Made by a program: the position numbers and the translations under genes. A DNA stretch of 64,000 nt, taken from NCBI GenBank assembly GCA_934630515.1, contig CAKTVV010000010.1:1-64000 (forward strand), written 5' to 3'. Position 1 is the stretch's first letter. Each line of letters starts with the position of its first letter. The DNA is from an uncultured Eubacteriales bacterium. GTDB taxonomy: Bacteria; Bacillota; Clostridia; Oscillospirales; Acutalibacteraceae. Under the pieces are notes generated by a model. It worked only from the letters and a program-made list of their open reading frames with translations, was not told the DNA's origin and ran no database searches. Shown piece by piece: positions 24,963 to 34,053 of this stretch.

Positions 24963-26561
24963 ATGAAGTATACCGTCCTCGTGGTTGACGATGAACAGGA
25001 GCAGCGCCGGGCGCTGATCGAAAAGGTGCAGTGGGCTGCCGCCGGATTTGAGGTGGTGGGCGAGGCGGAGAACGGCGTGGAGGCGCTGGATCTGGTGGAG
25101 ACGCTGGAGCCGGATCTGATTCTCACCGATATCCGGATGCCGATGATCACCGGACTGGAGCTGGCTGCCCGGGTGCGGCAGCTGCGCCCGGCGACCCAAA
25201 TGGTGATCCTCAGCGGCTATGACAGCTTTGAATACGCCCGTACGGCCATCGACTATAATATCATTCGCTATTTGCTCAAGCCTATATCCTCGGCGGAAAT
25301 GTCGGAGGAGCTGTTTGACATCCGCCGCCGCATGGACGAGCGGGTGGGCAGCGTGCTGGCGCAGCCGGATGCGGACGTCACCCGGCAGCTGCACCGGGCG
25401 CAGCTGGAGGAGTTTCTCATGCCGCTGATGCTGGGCAGCAATGAGGAGTGCCCGCAGGAGGAAGCACTGCGTCAGGAGGCGCAGCAGCTGGGTCTGCTGC
25501 CGCCGGACATGACGGACTGTCATTTCTGCGTGCTGGTGTCCAAATTCAAGGACCCGGAGGGCAACGCCGTCACCGAGCGCAGCCACAGCGAATTTATTCG
25601 GAAGGTGATGGAGCGGTATCTGTCCAGCGAGACCTTTGTGGTGTATGGTCGGGCGGTCACGCTGGTGGTTCTCCCTGCCGGGGAAAAGCTGTCCAATCAG
25701 CTGGAGCTGCCGCTGCGGGAGCTGGTGCAGACCGCCCGCCGGATGCTGCGCCAGCACTGCACCGTGGGCGTCAGCCGGGAATTTACGCAGTTGTCCCATT
25801 GCTCGGATGCGTATTTTCAGGCGATCACCGCCCGGCGGTATACCTCCGACGGCGCCGGTGAGGTGCGGTTCATCAACGACCAGGAGCGGGATGTAGAGCT
25901 GGAGATCGACCGGGCTGAGAAAATGGCGGTCACGCTGGAGCAGCTGCTGAAGGTGGGGGATGCCGATGCCCTGACGGATTTTATCAACGAGCTGTATGAG
26001 ACCAGCACGCCGGAAAACGCCAATCTGCTGGTGATGCAGATCATCGCCACCGTCTATCGGGCGGTCAGCGCCGTGTCGGATAAGGCGGCGCTGTCCCGGC
26101 TGCTGTCCTCCAACCCCATCGTGTCCCGGATCACCTCCTATACCAGCGAGGGAGCGGTGCGGCAGGAGCTGATCCATTTCTGCAACGACGCCAAGGCCAT
26201 CATCGCCCAGTCCCAGCGGCGGGACAGCGAGGTGCTGTGCGACCGGGTGGTGGAGATCATCGATCGGGAGTATGCCGACGAGAATCTGTCCCTGACCGGG
26301 GTGAGCAATATGCTGGCGGTCAGCCCCAACTATCTGAGCACCCTCATCAAAAAGACCAAGAAAAAGAATTTCGTCACGCTGCTCACCGAGCGGCGCATGA
26401 AAGCGGCGCACGATATGATTGTTTGCTCCGGTATGAAGATGCTGGAGATCGCAGAAAAATGCGGCTACAGCGATCAGCATTATTTCAGCTATTGCTTTAA
26501 GAAGTTTTACGGCGAGTCTCCCAACAAGGTGCGCAGTCAGAGCCGGGGTGAGGAGACATGA
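24963..26561 (+). CDS. YesN-type response regulator (receiver plus AraC DNA-binding domain)
   Basis: A 532-residue regulator. The N-terminal receiver (1-120) has the acidic pair Asp9-Asp10, the phospho-acceptor Asp56 in DLILTDIRMP, and Lys in LLKPISS. A long middle domain (about 130-420) precedes an AraC-type double helix-turn-helix at the C-terminus (SLTGVSNMLAVSPNYLSTLIKK and KMLEIAEKCGYSDQHYFSYCFKKF). The ATG at 24963 is the family start; a longer frame upstream covers the promoter and is rejected. Its stop overlaps the kinase start as ATGA. It likely activates the mgl or a related sugar operon in response to the partner kinase. Confidence 0.94.
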   Translation: MKYTVLVVDDEQEQRRALIEKVQWAAAGFEVVGEAENGVEALDLVETLEPDLILTDIRMPMITGLELAARVRQLRPATQMVILSGYDSFEYARTAIDYNIIRYLLKPISSAEMSEELFDIRRRMDERVGSVLAQPDADVTRQLHRAQLEEFLMPLMLGSNEECPQEEALRQEAQQLGLLPPDMTDCHFCVLVSKFKDPEGNAVTERSHSEFIRKVMERYLSSETFVVYGRAVTLVVLPAGEKLSNQLELPLRELVQTARRMLRQHCTVGVSREFTQLSHCSDAYFQAITARRYTSDGAGEVRFINDQERDVELEIDRAEKMAVTLEQLLKVGDADALTDFINELYETSTPENANLLVMQIIATVYRAVSAVSDKAALSRLLSSNPIVSRITSYTSEGAVRQELIHFCNDAKAIIAQSQRRDSEVLCDRVVEIIDREYADENLSLTGVSNMLAVSPNYLSTLIKKTKKKNFVTLLTERRMKAAHDMIVCSGMKMLEIAEKCGYSDQHYFSYCFKKFYGESPNKVRSQSRGEET

Positions 26562-28291
26562 GCCGCCGCAGGTCGGTGCGTCTGTCCACGCTGACGGTTG
26601 CGGCGATGGCGGCGGCGACGCTGGCGGTGAGCACGGTGTGCATGGCGGTTTTCGGCACGGTGTACAGCCGGGCGCTGACACGGGATGCTCAGCTCAGCGC
26701 TCAGCAGGCGGTGCAGCAAGCGGCGGTGTCGGTGGATAATACGCTGGATACCATGCGCTCCCAGCTGAACGCCATCACAGGGGCGATCCGGCAGGGCGGC
26801 ACCATGGAGCAGATCACCGAACGGGTGCGGACGCTGGCGGACGCCCGGGAATCCCTCTGCGCCGTGATGGTGTATAATGAAGAGGGGGATATACGCCTGT
26901 GTACCGGCAGCAAATATCCCCTAAAAAAGACCATCTATAAGGATCTGTCCTTTGACCGGTCGCTGCTGGGCGCAGCGGGCGATTTCACCGTGTCCCGTCC
27001 CCATGTGGAGACGATCTTCAATGGGGCGTTTCTTTGGGTGGTGACGGTGGCGACCCGGCTGGAGCAGCCGGTGTGCGGCGACGGAGTGTATGTGGCGGTG
27101 GATTTTCGCCTGTCGGCGCTGGCGCAGTATATTGACCGGGTAAGTGTCGGACGGCGGGGCTATTGCTACATCGTTGACAGTCGGGGCGAGATCATTTACC
27201 ACCCGCAGCAGCAGGTGCTGTTCGCCGGCCTTAAGACCGAGTCGGAGACGCCCGCTGCAGAGCTGGAAAGCGATGTATACACCCAGAAAAATGCAATCAA
27301 GGCGGTGGCTGTTACCGATGACGGCCGGTGGCAGATTGTAGGAAAAAGCTATACCGAGGAGCTGTACCGGGAGCGGGATGTGCAGATCCTGGCGGGGGTG
27401 CTGCTGTCGCTGCTGATCGGCACTGTTCTGGTGGCGCTGGTGCTGTGGCTGTATTATCGGATCGTGACCCGCCCGGTGCGGCGGCTGCTGGTGGCCATGC
27501 ACGATTTTGAAACACAGGCGGAGGAGTTTACTTATACGGCTGCCCGGGAGCCGGTGGCGGAGCTGCAGGTGCTGTCCCAATCCTTTGCCCATATGGCGAC
27601 CCAGATCCGGGAGCTGATGGAGCAGGTACGCCGGGAGGAAACGGAGCTGCGCAAGACCGAGCTGAAGGCTCTGCAGGCGCAGATCAATCCTCATTTTCTG
27701 TATAATACACTGGACTCCATTCAATGGATGTGTGAGCAGGGCAAGACGGAGGATGCCTCCCGGATGGTGGGGGCGCTGGCCCGCCTGTTCCGCATCAGCA
27801 TCAGCCGGGGGCGGGAGCTGATCCCCCTGCGGGATGAGATCCAGCACGCCAAAAGCTATCTGGTGATTCAAAGCTACCGGTACCGGGAGCAGTTCCGGTA
27901 TCGGTTTGAGGTGGAGGAGGGGCTGGAGAATTATCTCTGTAACAAGATCACCCTCCAGCCGCTGATCGAAAACGCCATCTACCACGGAATGGATCGGATG
28001 GTGGATGAGGGCGAGATCGTGATCACCGTGCGGCAGGCGCCGGACTGTGCGAACGATATCCTGCTCATCGTAGCGGATAACGGCGTCGGCATGACCGAGG
28101 AACAGTGCCAAAAAATCCTGAAAAAGCAGCGCAGCGACTCCGGCGGTATCGGCGTGAAGAATGTCAATGACCGGCTGCGCATTTATTTCGGCAGTCATTA
28201 TGGCTTGACGATCCACAGCGAGCTGGACGTGGGCACCACCGTGACGGTGCGCATCCCCAAGCTCGACCGGGAGGAGGAGCAGCATGGGTAA
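26558..28291 (+). CDS. YesM-type sensor histidine kinase
   Basis: A 577-residue membrane kinase. One helix at about 12-32, an extracellular double-Cache-like sensor (about 33-285), a second helix (about 280-305), a HAMP linker, the His_kinase phospho-acceptor domain with His in QAQINPHFLYNTLDSIQWM, and an ATPase domain with NAIYHGMD, VADNGVGM and SGGIGVKNVNDRL. It overlaps the regulator gene by 4 nt and the binding-protein gene by 8 nt, so the three are made together. A sugar-loaded lipoprotein partner as the signal is inferred from context. Confidence 0.94.
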   Translation: MSRRRSVRLSTLTVAAMAAATLAVSTVCMAVFGTVYSRALTRDAQLSAQQAVQQAAVSVDNTLDTMRSQLNAITGAIRQGGTMEQITERVRTLADARESLCAVMVYNEEGDIRLCTGSKYPLKKTIYKDLSFDRSLLGAAGDFTVSRPHVETIFNGAFLWVVTVATRLEQPVCGDGVYVAVDFRLSALAQYIDRVSVGRRGYCYIVDSRGEIIYHPQQQVLFAGLKTESETPAAELESDVYTQKNAIKAVAVTDDGRWQIVGKSYTEELYRERDVQILAGVLLSLLIGTVLVALVLWLYYRIVTRPVRRLLVAMHDFETQAEEFTYTAAREPVAELQVLSQSFAHMATQIRELMEQVRREETELRKTELKALQAQINPHFLYNTLDSIQWMCEQGKTEDASRMVGALARLFRISISRGRELIPLRDEIQHAKSYLVIQSYRYREQFRYRFEVEEGLENYLCNKITLQPLIENAIYHGMDRMVDEGEIVITVRQAPDCANDILLIVADNGVGMTEEQCQKILKKQRSDSGGIGVKNVNDRLRIYFGSHYGLTIHSELDVGTTVTVRIPKLDREEEQHG

Positions 28292-29255
28292 GCGATGGAT
28301 GGCCGTGCTTCTGTGTGTTTGTCTGCTGGCGGGAGCGCTGAGCGGCTGCAAGGCGACGCAGAATAATCCCCGGGTGGCGGTCATTGTGAAATCGGTCGGG
28401 TCGGATTTCTTCCGCAATATGCGTAACGGCGTCAATTCGGCGGCCACGGAGTTTCAGGTGGCGGTCACCTTCGAGGGACCGGACAGCGAGGAGGACTATG
28501 TGACGCAAAACCGGATGATCGCACAGGCAGTGGAAAACAACGTCGATGCGATCGTGTTGTCTGCGATAGACTACGAGCGCTCCGTGGCGGCGGTGGAAAA
28601 TGCCGTCAGGCACGGAATCCGGGTGATCACCGTGGACAGCGGTGTGCATTCCGATCAGGTGAGTCAGTTCATCGGCACAGACAACCGGCAAGCGGGACGG
28701 GCGGCGGCAGACGCCGCCGTGAAACGGCTGGATGAGCAGCAGCCGGTGTATATCGGCGTAGTCAATTACATGAATGCCACCGACAACGGAAAGCTGCGGG
28801 AGGAGGGCTTCCGGGAGGCGATCCTCCAGGCGCCCAATGCTGCCGTGCTGGCGTCCGTGACGGTGGACAGCACTGTTGAGGCGGCTACGGAGGGCGCCAT
28901 ACGGCTGCTGCAGGATAATCCGGAGATCAATGTGCTGGTGGGCTTTAATGAATGGTTGACGCTGGGCATCGGCGAGGCGATCCGGCGGGAAGGCGCCGCC
29001 GGTCGGGTGCGGGGCGTGGGCTTCGACTCCAACATCGTCTCGGTGGCTATGCTGGAGACCGGCGAGATGGATGCGCTGGTGGTGCAGAATCCGTTTGCCA
29101 TGGGATATCTGGGAGTCAAAAATGCAGCGGCGCTGATCGATGGCAAGGTACGGGACAAGGAGGTATACACGGCGACGGTAACGGTGGATCGCAATAATCT
29201 GTATGACGCCGATGTGCAGAAGATCCTGTTCCGGTTCGATTTGGAGCAAGGGTAG
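28284..29255 (+). CDS. Sugar-binding lipoprotein, probable sensor partner of the kinase
   Basis: A 323-residue RbsB-type periplasmic-binding lipoprotein; the signal peptide ends in GALSGCK with lipidated Cys22. Two lobes follow (VAVIVKSVGSDFFRNMRNG, VDAIVLSAIDYERSV, RGVGFDSNIVSVAMLETGEMDALVVQNP). It overlaps the kinase gene by 8 nt and no permease or ATPase follows, so it more likely presents a sugar to the YesM-type sensor than feeds a transporter. It has no calcium loop like MglB. An intrinsic terminator follows. Confidence 0.9.
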   Translation: MGKRWMAVLLCVCLLAGALSGCKATQNNPRVAVIVKSVGSDFFRNMRNGVNSAATEFQVAVTFEGPDSEEDYVTQNRMIAQAVENNVDAIVLSAIDYERSVAAVENAVRHGIRVITVDSGVHSDQVSQFIGTDNRQAGRAAADAAVKRLDEQQPVYIGVVNYMNATDNGKLREEGFREAILQAPNAAVLASVTVDSTVEAATEGAIRLLQDNPEINVLVGFNEWLTLGIGEAIRREGAAGRVRGVGFDSNIVSVAMLETGEMDALVVQNPFAMGYLGVKNAAALIDGKVRDKEVYTATVTVDRNNLYDADVQKILFRFDLEQG

Positions 29256-29293
29256 ATTCATTTGGAAAACGGAGGTTTTCCACATATAGACGC

Positions 29294-29334
29294 AAAAAAA
29301 GCTGTTCGGGCGGATAAGCCCGGGCAGCTTTTTC
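29294..29334 (+). terminator. Intrinsic terminator of the sugar-sensing unit
   Basis: AAAAAAAGCTG and CAGCTTTTT with inner CGGGC/GCCCG, flanked by A- and T-runs. Confidence 0.9.
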
Positions 29335-29398
29335 GTCTTTTTACACAGGAATTCTTCTGGAAATTCTCTCCAAAAATCAAAAAGATTAAAATTTGCTC

Positions 29399-29427
29399 TT
29401 GCAATTTACGCTGACGTTGTATATAAT
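29399..29427 (+). promoter_or_regulatory. Promoter of the division/cell-wall cluster
   Basis: TTGCAA, 17 nt, TATAAT, about 120 nt upstream of mraZ. Confidence 0.75.
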
Positions 29428-29434
29428 TGGGTTG

Positions 29435-29470
29435 TGTGGTGACTCCACCCACACTTGTGGGGGAATGTGG
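29435..29470 (+). promoter_or_regulatory. Candidate MraZ-binding repeats
   Basis: TGTGG occurs at 29435, 29456 and 29466, spaced by about two turns and one turn of helix, just downstream of the predicted start site. MraZ is known to bind GTGG/TGGG-type direct repeats upstream of its own operon; assigning these as operators is inference. Confidence 0.5.
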
Positions 29471-29547
29471 TGGTTTTCCACTTTTTCCACAGAGTTTTCC
29501 ACAGAGCCGGTGAGCGGCTGTGGATTTTTGTCGAAAGGGGGGCGGGA

Positions 29548-29970
29548 ATGATGCTGTACGGACGGTTTGAATACAATATCGATGCCAAAGGGCGGATCTT
29601 CATTCCCGTCAAGCTGCGGGAAAAGCTGGGCAGCAGCTTTATTGCCGCTACCGTGCTGGATCCGTGCGTGAGTTTGTATTCCGCCGAGGAATGGGACAGT
29701 CTGCTGGAAAAGCTGACCTCCGCCCCCATGGCGGAGACCCGTAAGCTGCTGCGCAAGGTGGCGCAGTCGGCTGAGGATGTGACGCTGGATTCGCAGGGGC
29801 GTATCCTGCTGAGTAAGCCTCTTCTGGCGCACGCCCGATTGGAAAAACCGGCGCTGATCATCGGCGCCGGACGGCGGGCGGAGATCTGGAACCCGGAGGT
29901 ATACGAGCAGACCATGGCCGATATGACCGACGAAAAGACGGAAGAGGCCTTTATACAATATGGATTCTAA
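29548..29970 (+). CDS. mraZ: MraZ transcriptional regulator
   Basis: A 140-residue protein with two SpoVT/AbrB-like halves: MLYGRFEYNIDAKGRIFIPVKLREKLG at the N-terminus and DVTLDSQGRILLSKPLLAHA in the second. MraZ forms a ring and represses the division cluster it heads. Two adjacent ATG codons (29548 and 29551) are possible starts after GGGGGGCGGG; the frame upstream is not coding. It overlaps rsmH by 11 nt. Confidence 0.95.
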   Translation: MMLYGRFEYNIDAKGRIFIPVKLREKLGSSFIAATVLDPCVSLYSAEEWDSLLEKLTSAPMAETRKLLRKVAQSAEDVTLDSQGRILLSKPLLAHARLEKPALIIGAGRRAEIWNPEVYEQTMADMTDEKTEEAFIQYGF

Positions 29971-30931
29971 GAGGACGCAGCAGCGGGGCGCCGACAGCGG
30001 CTACCACCGCCCCGTGCTGCTGGAGCAGACGCTGGAGACGCTGCAGGTGCGCCCCGATGGGGTGTATCTGGACGGCACGGCGGGGGGCGGAGGACATTCC
30101 TACGCCATCGCCTCCCGGCTGCAGGGCGGACGGCTGATCGCACTGGATCAGGACCCGGACGCCATCCGGGCGGCGGGGGAGCGGCTGGCGGGATTGCCCG
30201 CCACGGTGGTGCAGTCGAATTTCACCCGCATGGACGAGGTGCTGCAGCGGCTGGAGATCCCGGCGGTGGACGGCATTTTGCTGGATATCGGCGTATCCTC
30301 CCATCAGCTGGACGCTCCGGAGCGGGGCTTTTCGTATCATTACGATGCGCCGCTGGATATGCGCATGAGCCAGAGCGGCGTCACGGCTGCCGAGCTGGTG
30401 GCGACCCTGTCGGAGCAGCAATTGGCGGATATCTTCCGCCGCTATGGGGAGGAAAAATTCGCCCGCCCCATCGCCCGGAGCATCGTCCGGCAGCGGGACA
30501 AGCAGCCCATTGAGACCACCCTGCAGCTGGCGGAGCTGGTGAGCCAATCGGTACCGGCGGCGGCCCGGCGGGACGGGCATCCTGCCCGGCGGGTGTTTCA
30601 GGCGCTGCGGATCGCCGTCAACGGGGAGCTGGATTGCCTGTCGGCGGCGCTGGACACCGCTTTTGATTGCCTGAAGCCCGGCGGACGGCTGGCGATCATC
30701 ACCTTCCATTCGCTGGAGGATGCCATGGTGAAGGAACGGTTCGCTCAGTGGCGGCAGGGCTGCATTTGCCCCCGGGAATTTCCCGTCTGCGTGTGCGGAC
30801 GCACCCCGGCGGCACGGGCGGTGCTGAAAAAGCCCGCTACAGCCACCCCCGAGGAGCTGGCGGACAACCCCCGCAGCCGCAGCGCCAAGCTGCGCTGTGT
30901 GGAGAAGTGCCACGAGCGATATCGGGATTAA
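29960..30931 (+). CDS. rsmH: 16S rRNA (cytosine1402-N4)-methyltransferase
   Basis: A 323-residue SAM-dependent methyltransferase acting on 16S rRNA C1402 in the decoding centre. The SAM motif GVYLDGTAGGGGHSYAIASR is at about 33-52, VDGILLDIGVSSHQLD follows, and GGRLAIITFHSLEDAMVKERF is near residue 245. Length matches the family. It starts inside the end of mraZ, as is usual in this cluster, and a 56-nt gap separates it from ftsL. Confidence 0.96.
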   Translation: MDSKRTQQRGADSGYHRPVLLEQTLETLQVRPDGVYLDGTAGGGGHSYAIASRLQGGRLIALDQDPDAIRAAGERLAGLPATVVQSNFTRMDEVLQRLEIPAVDGILLDIGVSSHQLDAPERGFSYHYDAPLDMRMSQSGVTAAELVATLSEQQLADIFRRYGEEKFARPIARSIVRQRDKQPIETTLQLAELVSQSVPAAARRDGHPARRVFQALRIAVNGELDCLSAALDTAFDCLKPGGRLAIITFHSLEDAMVKERFAQWRQGCICPREFPVCVCGRTPAARAVLKKPATATPEELADNPRSRSAKLRCVEKCHERYRD

Positions 30932-30987
30932 ATCAGATCGGTACGGCGGATGCGTCCGCCGCCTATGTTTCAGAAAGGAGTACCCTT

Positions 30988-31458
30988 ATGGCTGTGATCA
31001 ATGAAGCCTATGATCTGGAGCTGTTCCGCCCTCGGGAGCCGCAGCTGCAGACGCTGACGGGCGATCATAAAGTGAAGAAGGACAAGCAGCGGCGCTCCCG
31101 GCGGCAGTCGGTGATGACGACGGTGTTTTATTTGATGCTGGGCGTGGTGCTGATGGCGGTCATCGGCTATTTCATCACCGGACGGGTGCGCCTGACGGAG
31201 ATGAACAAGACCTTGGCGGACAGTCAGACGCAGCTGAAGGTGCTGCAGAGCGAGCGGGTGCGTCTGGAGGCAGAGCTGGCGGCAAAGACCTCGGCGGAGC
31301 AGGTGGATCAGTATGCACTGGAGAACGGCATGGCGCCGGTGGAGAGCAGCCAGATCTATTACATCGCCACCGCCGACGGCGACCGGGTGACCGTATCCAA
31401 GGAGGCGCAGCCCTGGCTGCAGCGGGTGTGGGAATCCCTGACCGGTTTGTTTCGATGA
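30988..31458 (+). CDS. ftsL: FtsL-type cell division protein
   Basis: A 156-residue bitopic protein: a basic cytoplasmic segment, one membrane helix at about residues 44-64, then a leucine-zipper-like coiled coil (LTEMNKTLADSQTQLKVLQ, about 69-100) and a short extracellular tail. This is the FtsL plan: it bridges DivIB and the division transpeptidase, and its place between rsmH and the PBP gene is diagnostic. The ATG has AGGAG 7 nt upstream. Sequence identity in this family is low, so the assignment leans on topology and position. Confidence 0.85.
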   Translation: MAVINEAYDLELFRPREPQLQTLTGDHKVKKDKQRRSRRQSVMTTVFYLMLGVVLMAVIGYFITGRVRLTEMNKTLADSQTQLKVLQSERVRLEAELAAKTSAEQVDQYALENGMAPVESSQIYYIATADGDRVTVSKEAQPWLQRVWESLTGLFR

Positions 31459-31686
31459 TCCTGCCCTCAACGGTTGGGGGCATATTCCGCACCCCACGGC
31501 AATACCTATAAAGAAGTAAGCAGGTGTGTCCTGCGGCGGCTCTGCCCCCGATGGGGGTGGCTGCCCGGCGGGACGCTTTCATCGAGAGTTGAGGCGGATC
31601 CGGCTGAACTCTCGATTGTTTGTTTTTGGGCGAGACTTGTCCCCAAATGGCGGATTCTCCCGATTCAGAGGAAAGGACGGCGCAGC
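31459..31686 (+). promoter_or_regulatory. Intercistronic region with attenuator-like hairpin
   Basis: A 228-bp gap inside an otherwise tight operon. At 31582-31615 TCGAGAGTT pairs with AACTCTCGA, followed by TTGTTTGTTTTT (to 31627), which looks like an intrinsic terminator ahead of the PBP gene. A second hairpin (TGCCCTCAAC/GTTGGGGGCA) lies at about 31463-31482. The open frame through this gap has no protein character. Confidence 0.55.
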
Positions 31687-34020
31687 ATGGCGAAAGAAAC
31701 CAAACCCACCCCGGTCACCACCCGCACCCCCACCAAGCAGATGCGGCTGCGGGCGCTGATCGCTGCGTTGGTGACGGTGGGGCTGCTTTCCTCGGCGGTG
31801 GTGGTGCGGCTGGGCTGGCTGCAGCTGGCGCAGTCGGATGAATGGCTCAAGCGGGCGGTATCCCAGCAGCTGAGCGATACGGTGGTGACCGCCCGGCGGG
31901 GCACCATCTACGACAACAACATGGAGCCGCTGGCGGAATCCGCCGAGGTGTGGAAGATCATCATGTCCCCCAAGGATCTGGCGGCGGTCAAGTGGCAAAA
32001 GCTGGAGGGCGCCGACACGTCAGCGACCCTCACCGACGAGCAGGCGCTGGAAAAGGTGCGGAGCTTTGTGGCGGACGGTCTCAGCCAGCTGTTCGGGCTG
32101 GAGCGGGATAAGGTCTATAAACAGACCCAAAAGACCTATTCCCAGTATGAAGTCATCAAATCCAAGGTAGAATATAACGACAAGACCGCTTTTTCCGAAT
32201 GGGTGACGAAAAACAGCTTGTCGCAGGCGTTCTATATCATCAAGGACTATAAGCGCTACTACCCGCAAGGCACGCTGGCGTCCACCGTGCTGGGCTTCAC
32301 CGGCACGGATAACGCCGGGCTGGAGGGGCTGGAGTATAAGTACGAATCGGTGCTGGCGGGGGTGCCCGGGCGCATCGTCAGCGCCCAGAACGGACTGGGC
32401 GACGAGATGCCTACCACCATGGAATACACCAAGGTGGTGGACGCTCAGACCGGCGGCAGTCTGGTGCTGACCATCAATAACACCGTCCAGATGTATGCGG
32501 AAAAGTTTCTGGCGGAGGCGGTGCAGTCTGCGGGCTGTACCAACCGGGGCGTCGCTATCGTGCAGGATGTGAACACCGGCGGGATCTTGGCGATGGCGAC
32601 CAAGGGGGATTACGACCCCAACGAGCCCTTTGTCATCGCCGATGCCACCACGCAGGAGCAGATCGCCCAGCTGTCCGGCGACGAGCAGGACGCAGCCGTG
32701 TCCGCTGCCCGCCAGCTGCAATGGAAGAACAAAGCCATCACCGACACCTATGAGCCCGGCTCGGTATTTAAGGTGTTCACCTCCGCCATGGGGCTGGAGG
32801 AAAACCTGATTACGGAAAGCTCCACCTTTAACTGCCCCGGCTACTACAAGGTGGGCGGCTGGACGATCAAATGCCACCAGCACGGTGGTCACGGAACGCT
32901 GGATCTGCCGGGGGCGATCTCCAAGTCCTGCAACCCGTATTTCATGCAGCTGGGTATGCTCATTGGCGCCAATACCTATTATAAGTATTTCAGCGGCTTC
33001 GGCTTCACCGAACGCACCGGCATCGATATGAGCGGTGAGGCCACCAACGCCGGGCTGTTCCACTCGGCGGAGACCATGTCTCAGCAGGCGGCGTCACTGG
33101 CGACCTCGGCGTTCGGTCAGACCTTTAAGATCACACCGATCCAGATGATCACCGCTTTTTCCGCCGTGGCGAACGGCGGACGGCTGATGACCCCCTATGT
33201 GGTAAGTCAGGTGCTGGACGGGGACGGCAATGTGCTGTCCACCACCCAGCCCACCGTCAAGCGGCAGATCATCTCCGCCGATACCTCCAAGCGCATCAGT
33301 AAGATCTTGGCGGATGCGGTCAACGGCGGCGGCTCAAAGAATGCCTATGTCGCCGGCTATCGGGTGGCGGGTAAGACCGGCACCTCGGAAAAGCGGGATA
33401 TGGCCGGCAACGAGGTGGTCGCCTCCTTCGGCGGCTTTGCCCCGGCGGATGATCCGCAGGTGGCGGTGCTGGTGCTGCTGGATCAGCCCCATTGTGCCAA
33501 CCGGTTCGGCGGCACCATCGCCGCTCCCGTGGCGCAGAAGATCCTGGACGCCATCCTCCCCTATTTGAATGTGGAGCCGGCGTATACCGCCGAGGAGCTG
33601 GCGAATCTCAGCCGCACGACGCCTGGTACGGTGGGGCAGACGGTGGTGGCGGCGCAGACGAAGATCCGTAACCTCAGTCTGAAATCCACGGTCATCGGCA
33701 GCGGCGAGACCGTGGTGCGGCAGGTGCCGGAGGCGGGACAGTCGATCCCTGCCGGCGGCACGGTGCTGCTGTATACCGAAGAGGGGGACGAGGCACAGGT
33801 GACGGTGCCCAGCTTTGCCGGGCGTACCGTCACGGAGGTCAATACGCTGGCAGCTTCGGCGGGGCTGAATGTTCAGCTGCAGGGGCTGGTGGTTGGTGCC
33901 GGCGGCACGGCGGTGGCGAAAAGCCAGAGCGTCGCAGAGGGCACCAAGGTGTCTAAGGGAACGGTGATCAAGGTGAACTTCCTGTACAGCGACACCAACG
34001 ATTCCACCGCCGTCGGATAA
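31687..34020 (+). CDS. Class B penicillin-binding protein with two PASTA domains (FtsI/SpoVD type)
   Basis: A 777-residue division or sporulation transpeptidase that crosslinks peptidoglycan. One N-terminal membrane helix (about 20-42) and a dimerisation domain precede the transpeptidase with Ser359-x-x-Lys362 (GSVFK), Ser414-Cys-Asn416 and Lys563-Thr-Gly565. Two PASTA domains end the protein (about 640-770). The start at 31687 has AGGAAAGGA upstream and gives the expected short basic tail. Whether it is the vegetative PBP2B or sporulation SpoVD cannot be told from sequence. It follows a leader with a terminator-like hairpin. Confidence 0.94.
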   Translation: MAKETKPTPVTTRTPTKQMRLRALIAALVTVGLLSSAVVVRLGWLQLAQSDEWLKRAVSQQLSDTVVTARRGTIYDNNMEPLAESAEVWKIIMSPKDLAAVKWQKLEGADTSATLTDEQALEKVRSFVADGLSQLFGLERDKVYKQTQKTYSQYEVIKSKVEYNDKTAFSEWVTKNSLSQAFYIIKDYKRYYPQGTLASTVLGFTGTDNAGLEGLEYKYESVLAGVPGRIVSAQNGLGDEMPTTMEYTKVVDAQTGGSLVLTINNTVQMYAEKFLAEAVQSAGCTNRGVAIVQDVNTGGILAMATKGDYDPNEPFVIADATTQEQIAQLSGDEQDAAVSAARQLQWKNKAITDTYEPGSVFKVFTSAMGLEENLITESSTFNCPGYYKVGGWTIKCHQHGGHGTLDLPGAISKSCNPYFMQLGMLIGANTYYKYFSGFGFTERTGIDMSGEATNAGLFHSAETMSQQAASLATSAFGQTFKITPIQMITAFSAVANGGRLMTPYVVSQVLDGDGNVLSTTQPTVKRQIISADTSKRISKILADAVNGGGSKNAYVAGYRVAGKTGTSEKRDMAGNEVVASFGGFAPADDPQVAVLVLLDQPHCANRFGGTIAAPVAQKILDAILPYLNVEPAYTAEELANLSRTTPGTVGQTVVAAQTKIRNLSLKSTVIGSGETVVRQVPEAGQSIPAGGTVLLYTEEGDEAQVTVPSFAGRTVTEVNTLAASAGLNVQLQGLVVGAGGTAVAKSQSVAEGTKVSKGTVIKVNFLYSDTNDSTAVG

Positions 34021-34053
34021 CGCCGTGGTGTAATAGGAAAGGATGACAAGGCA

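Noticed and set aside
24150..26681. Minus-strand open frame of 843 codons
   Set aside because: Crosses mglC, the InlB gene and the response regulator; no motif and no ribosome-binding site.
29386..29958. Minus-strand frames covering the mraZ promoter and gene
   Set aside because: mraZ is unmistakable on the plus strand.
31474..31686. N-terminal extension of the PBP
   Set aside because: The frame is open but the residues are Arg/Trp/Pro-rich and cover a terminator-like hairpin; ATG 31687 has the ribosome-binding site and correct family N-terminus.
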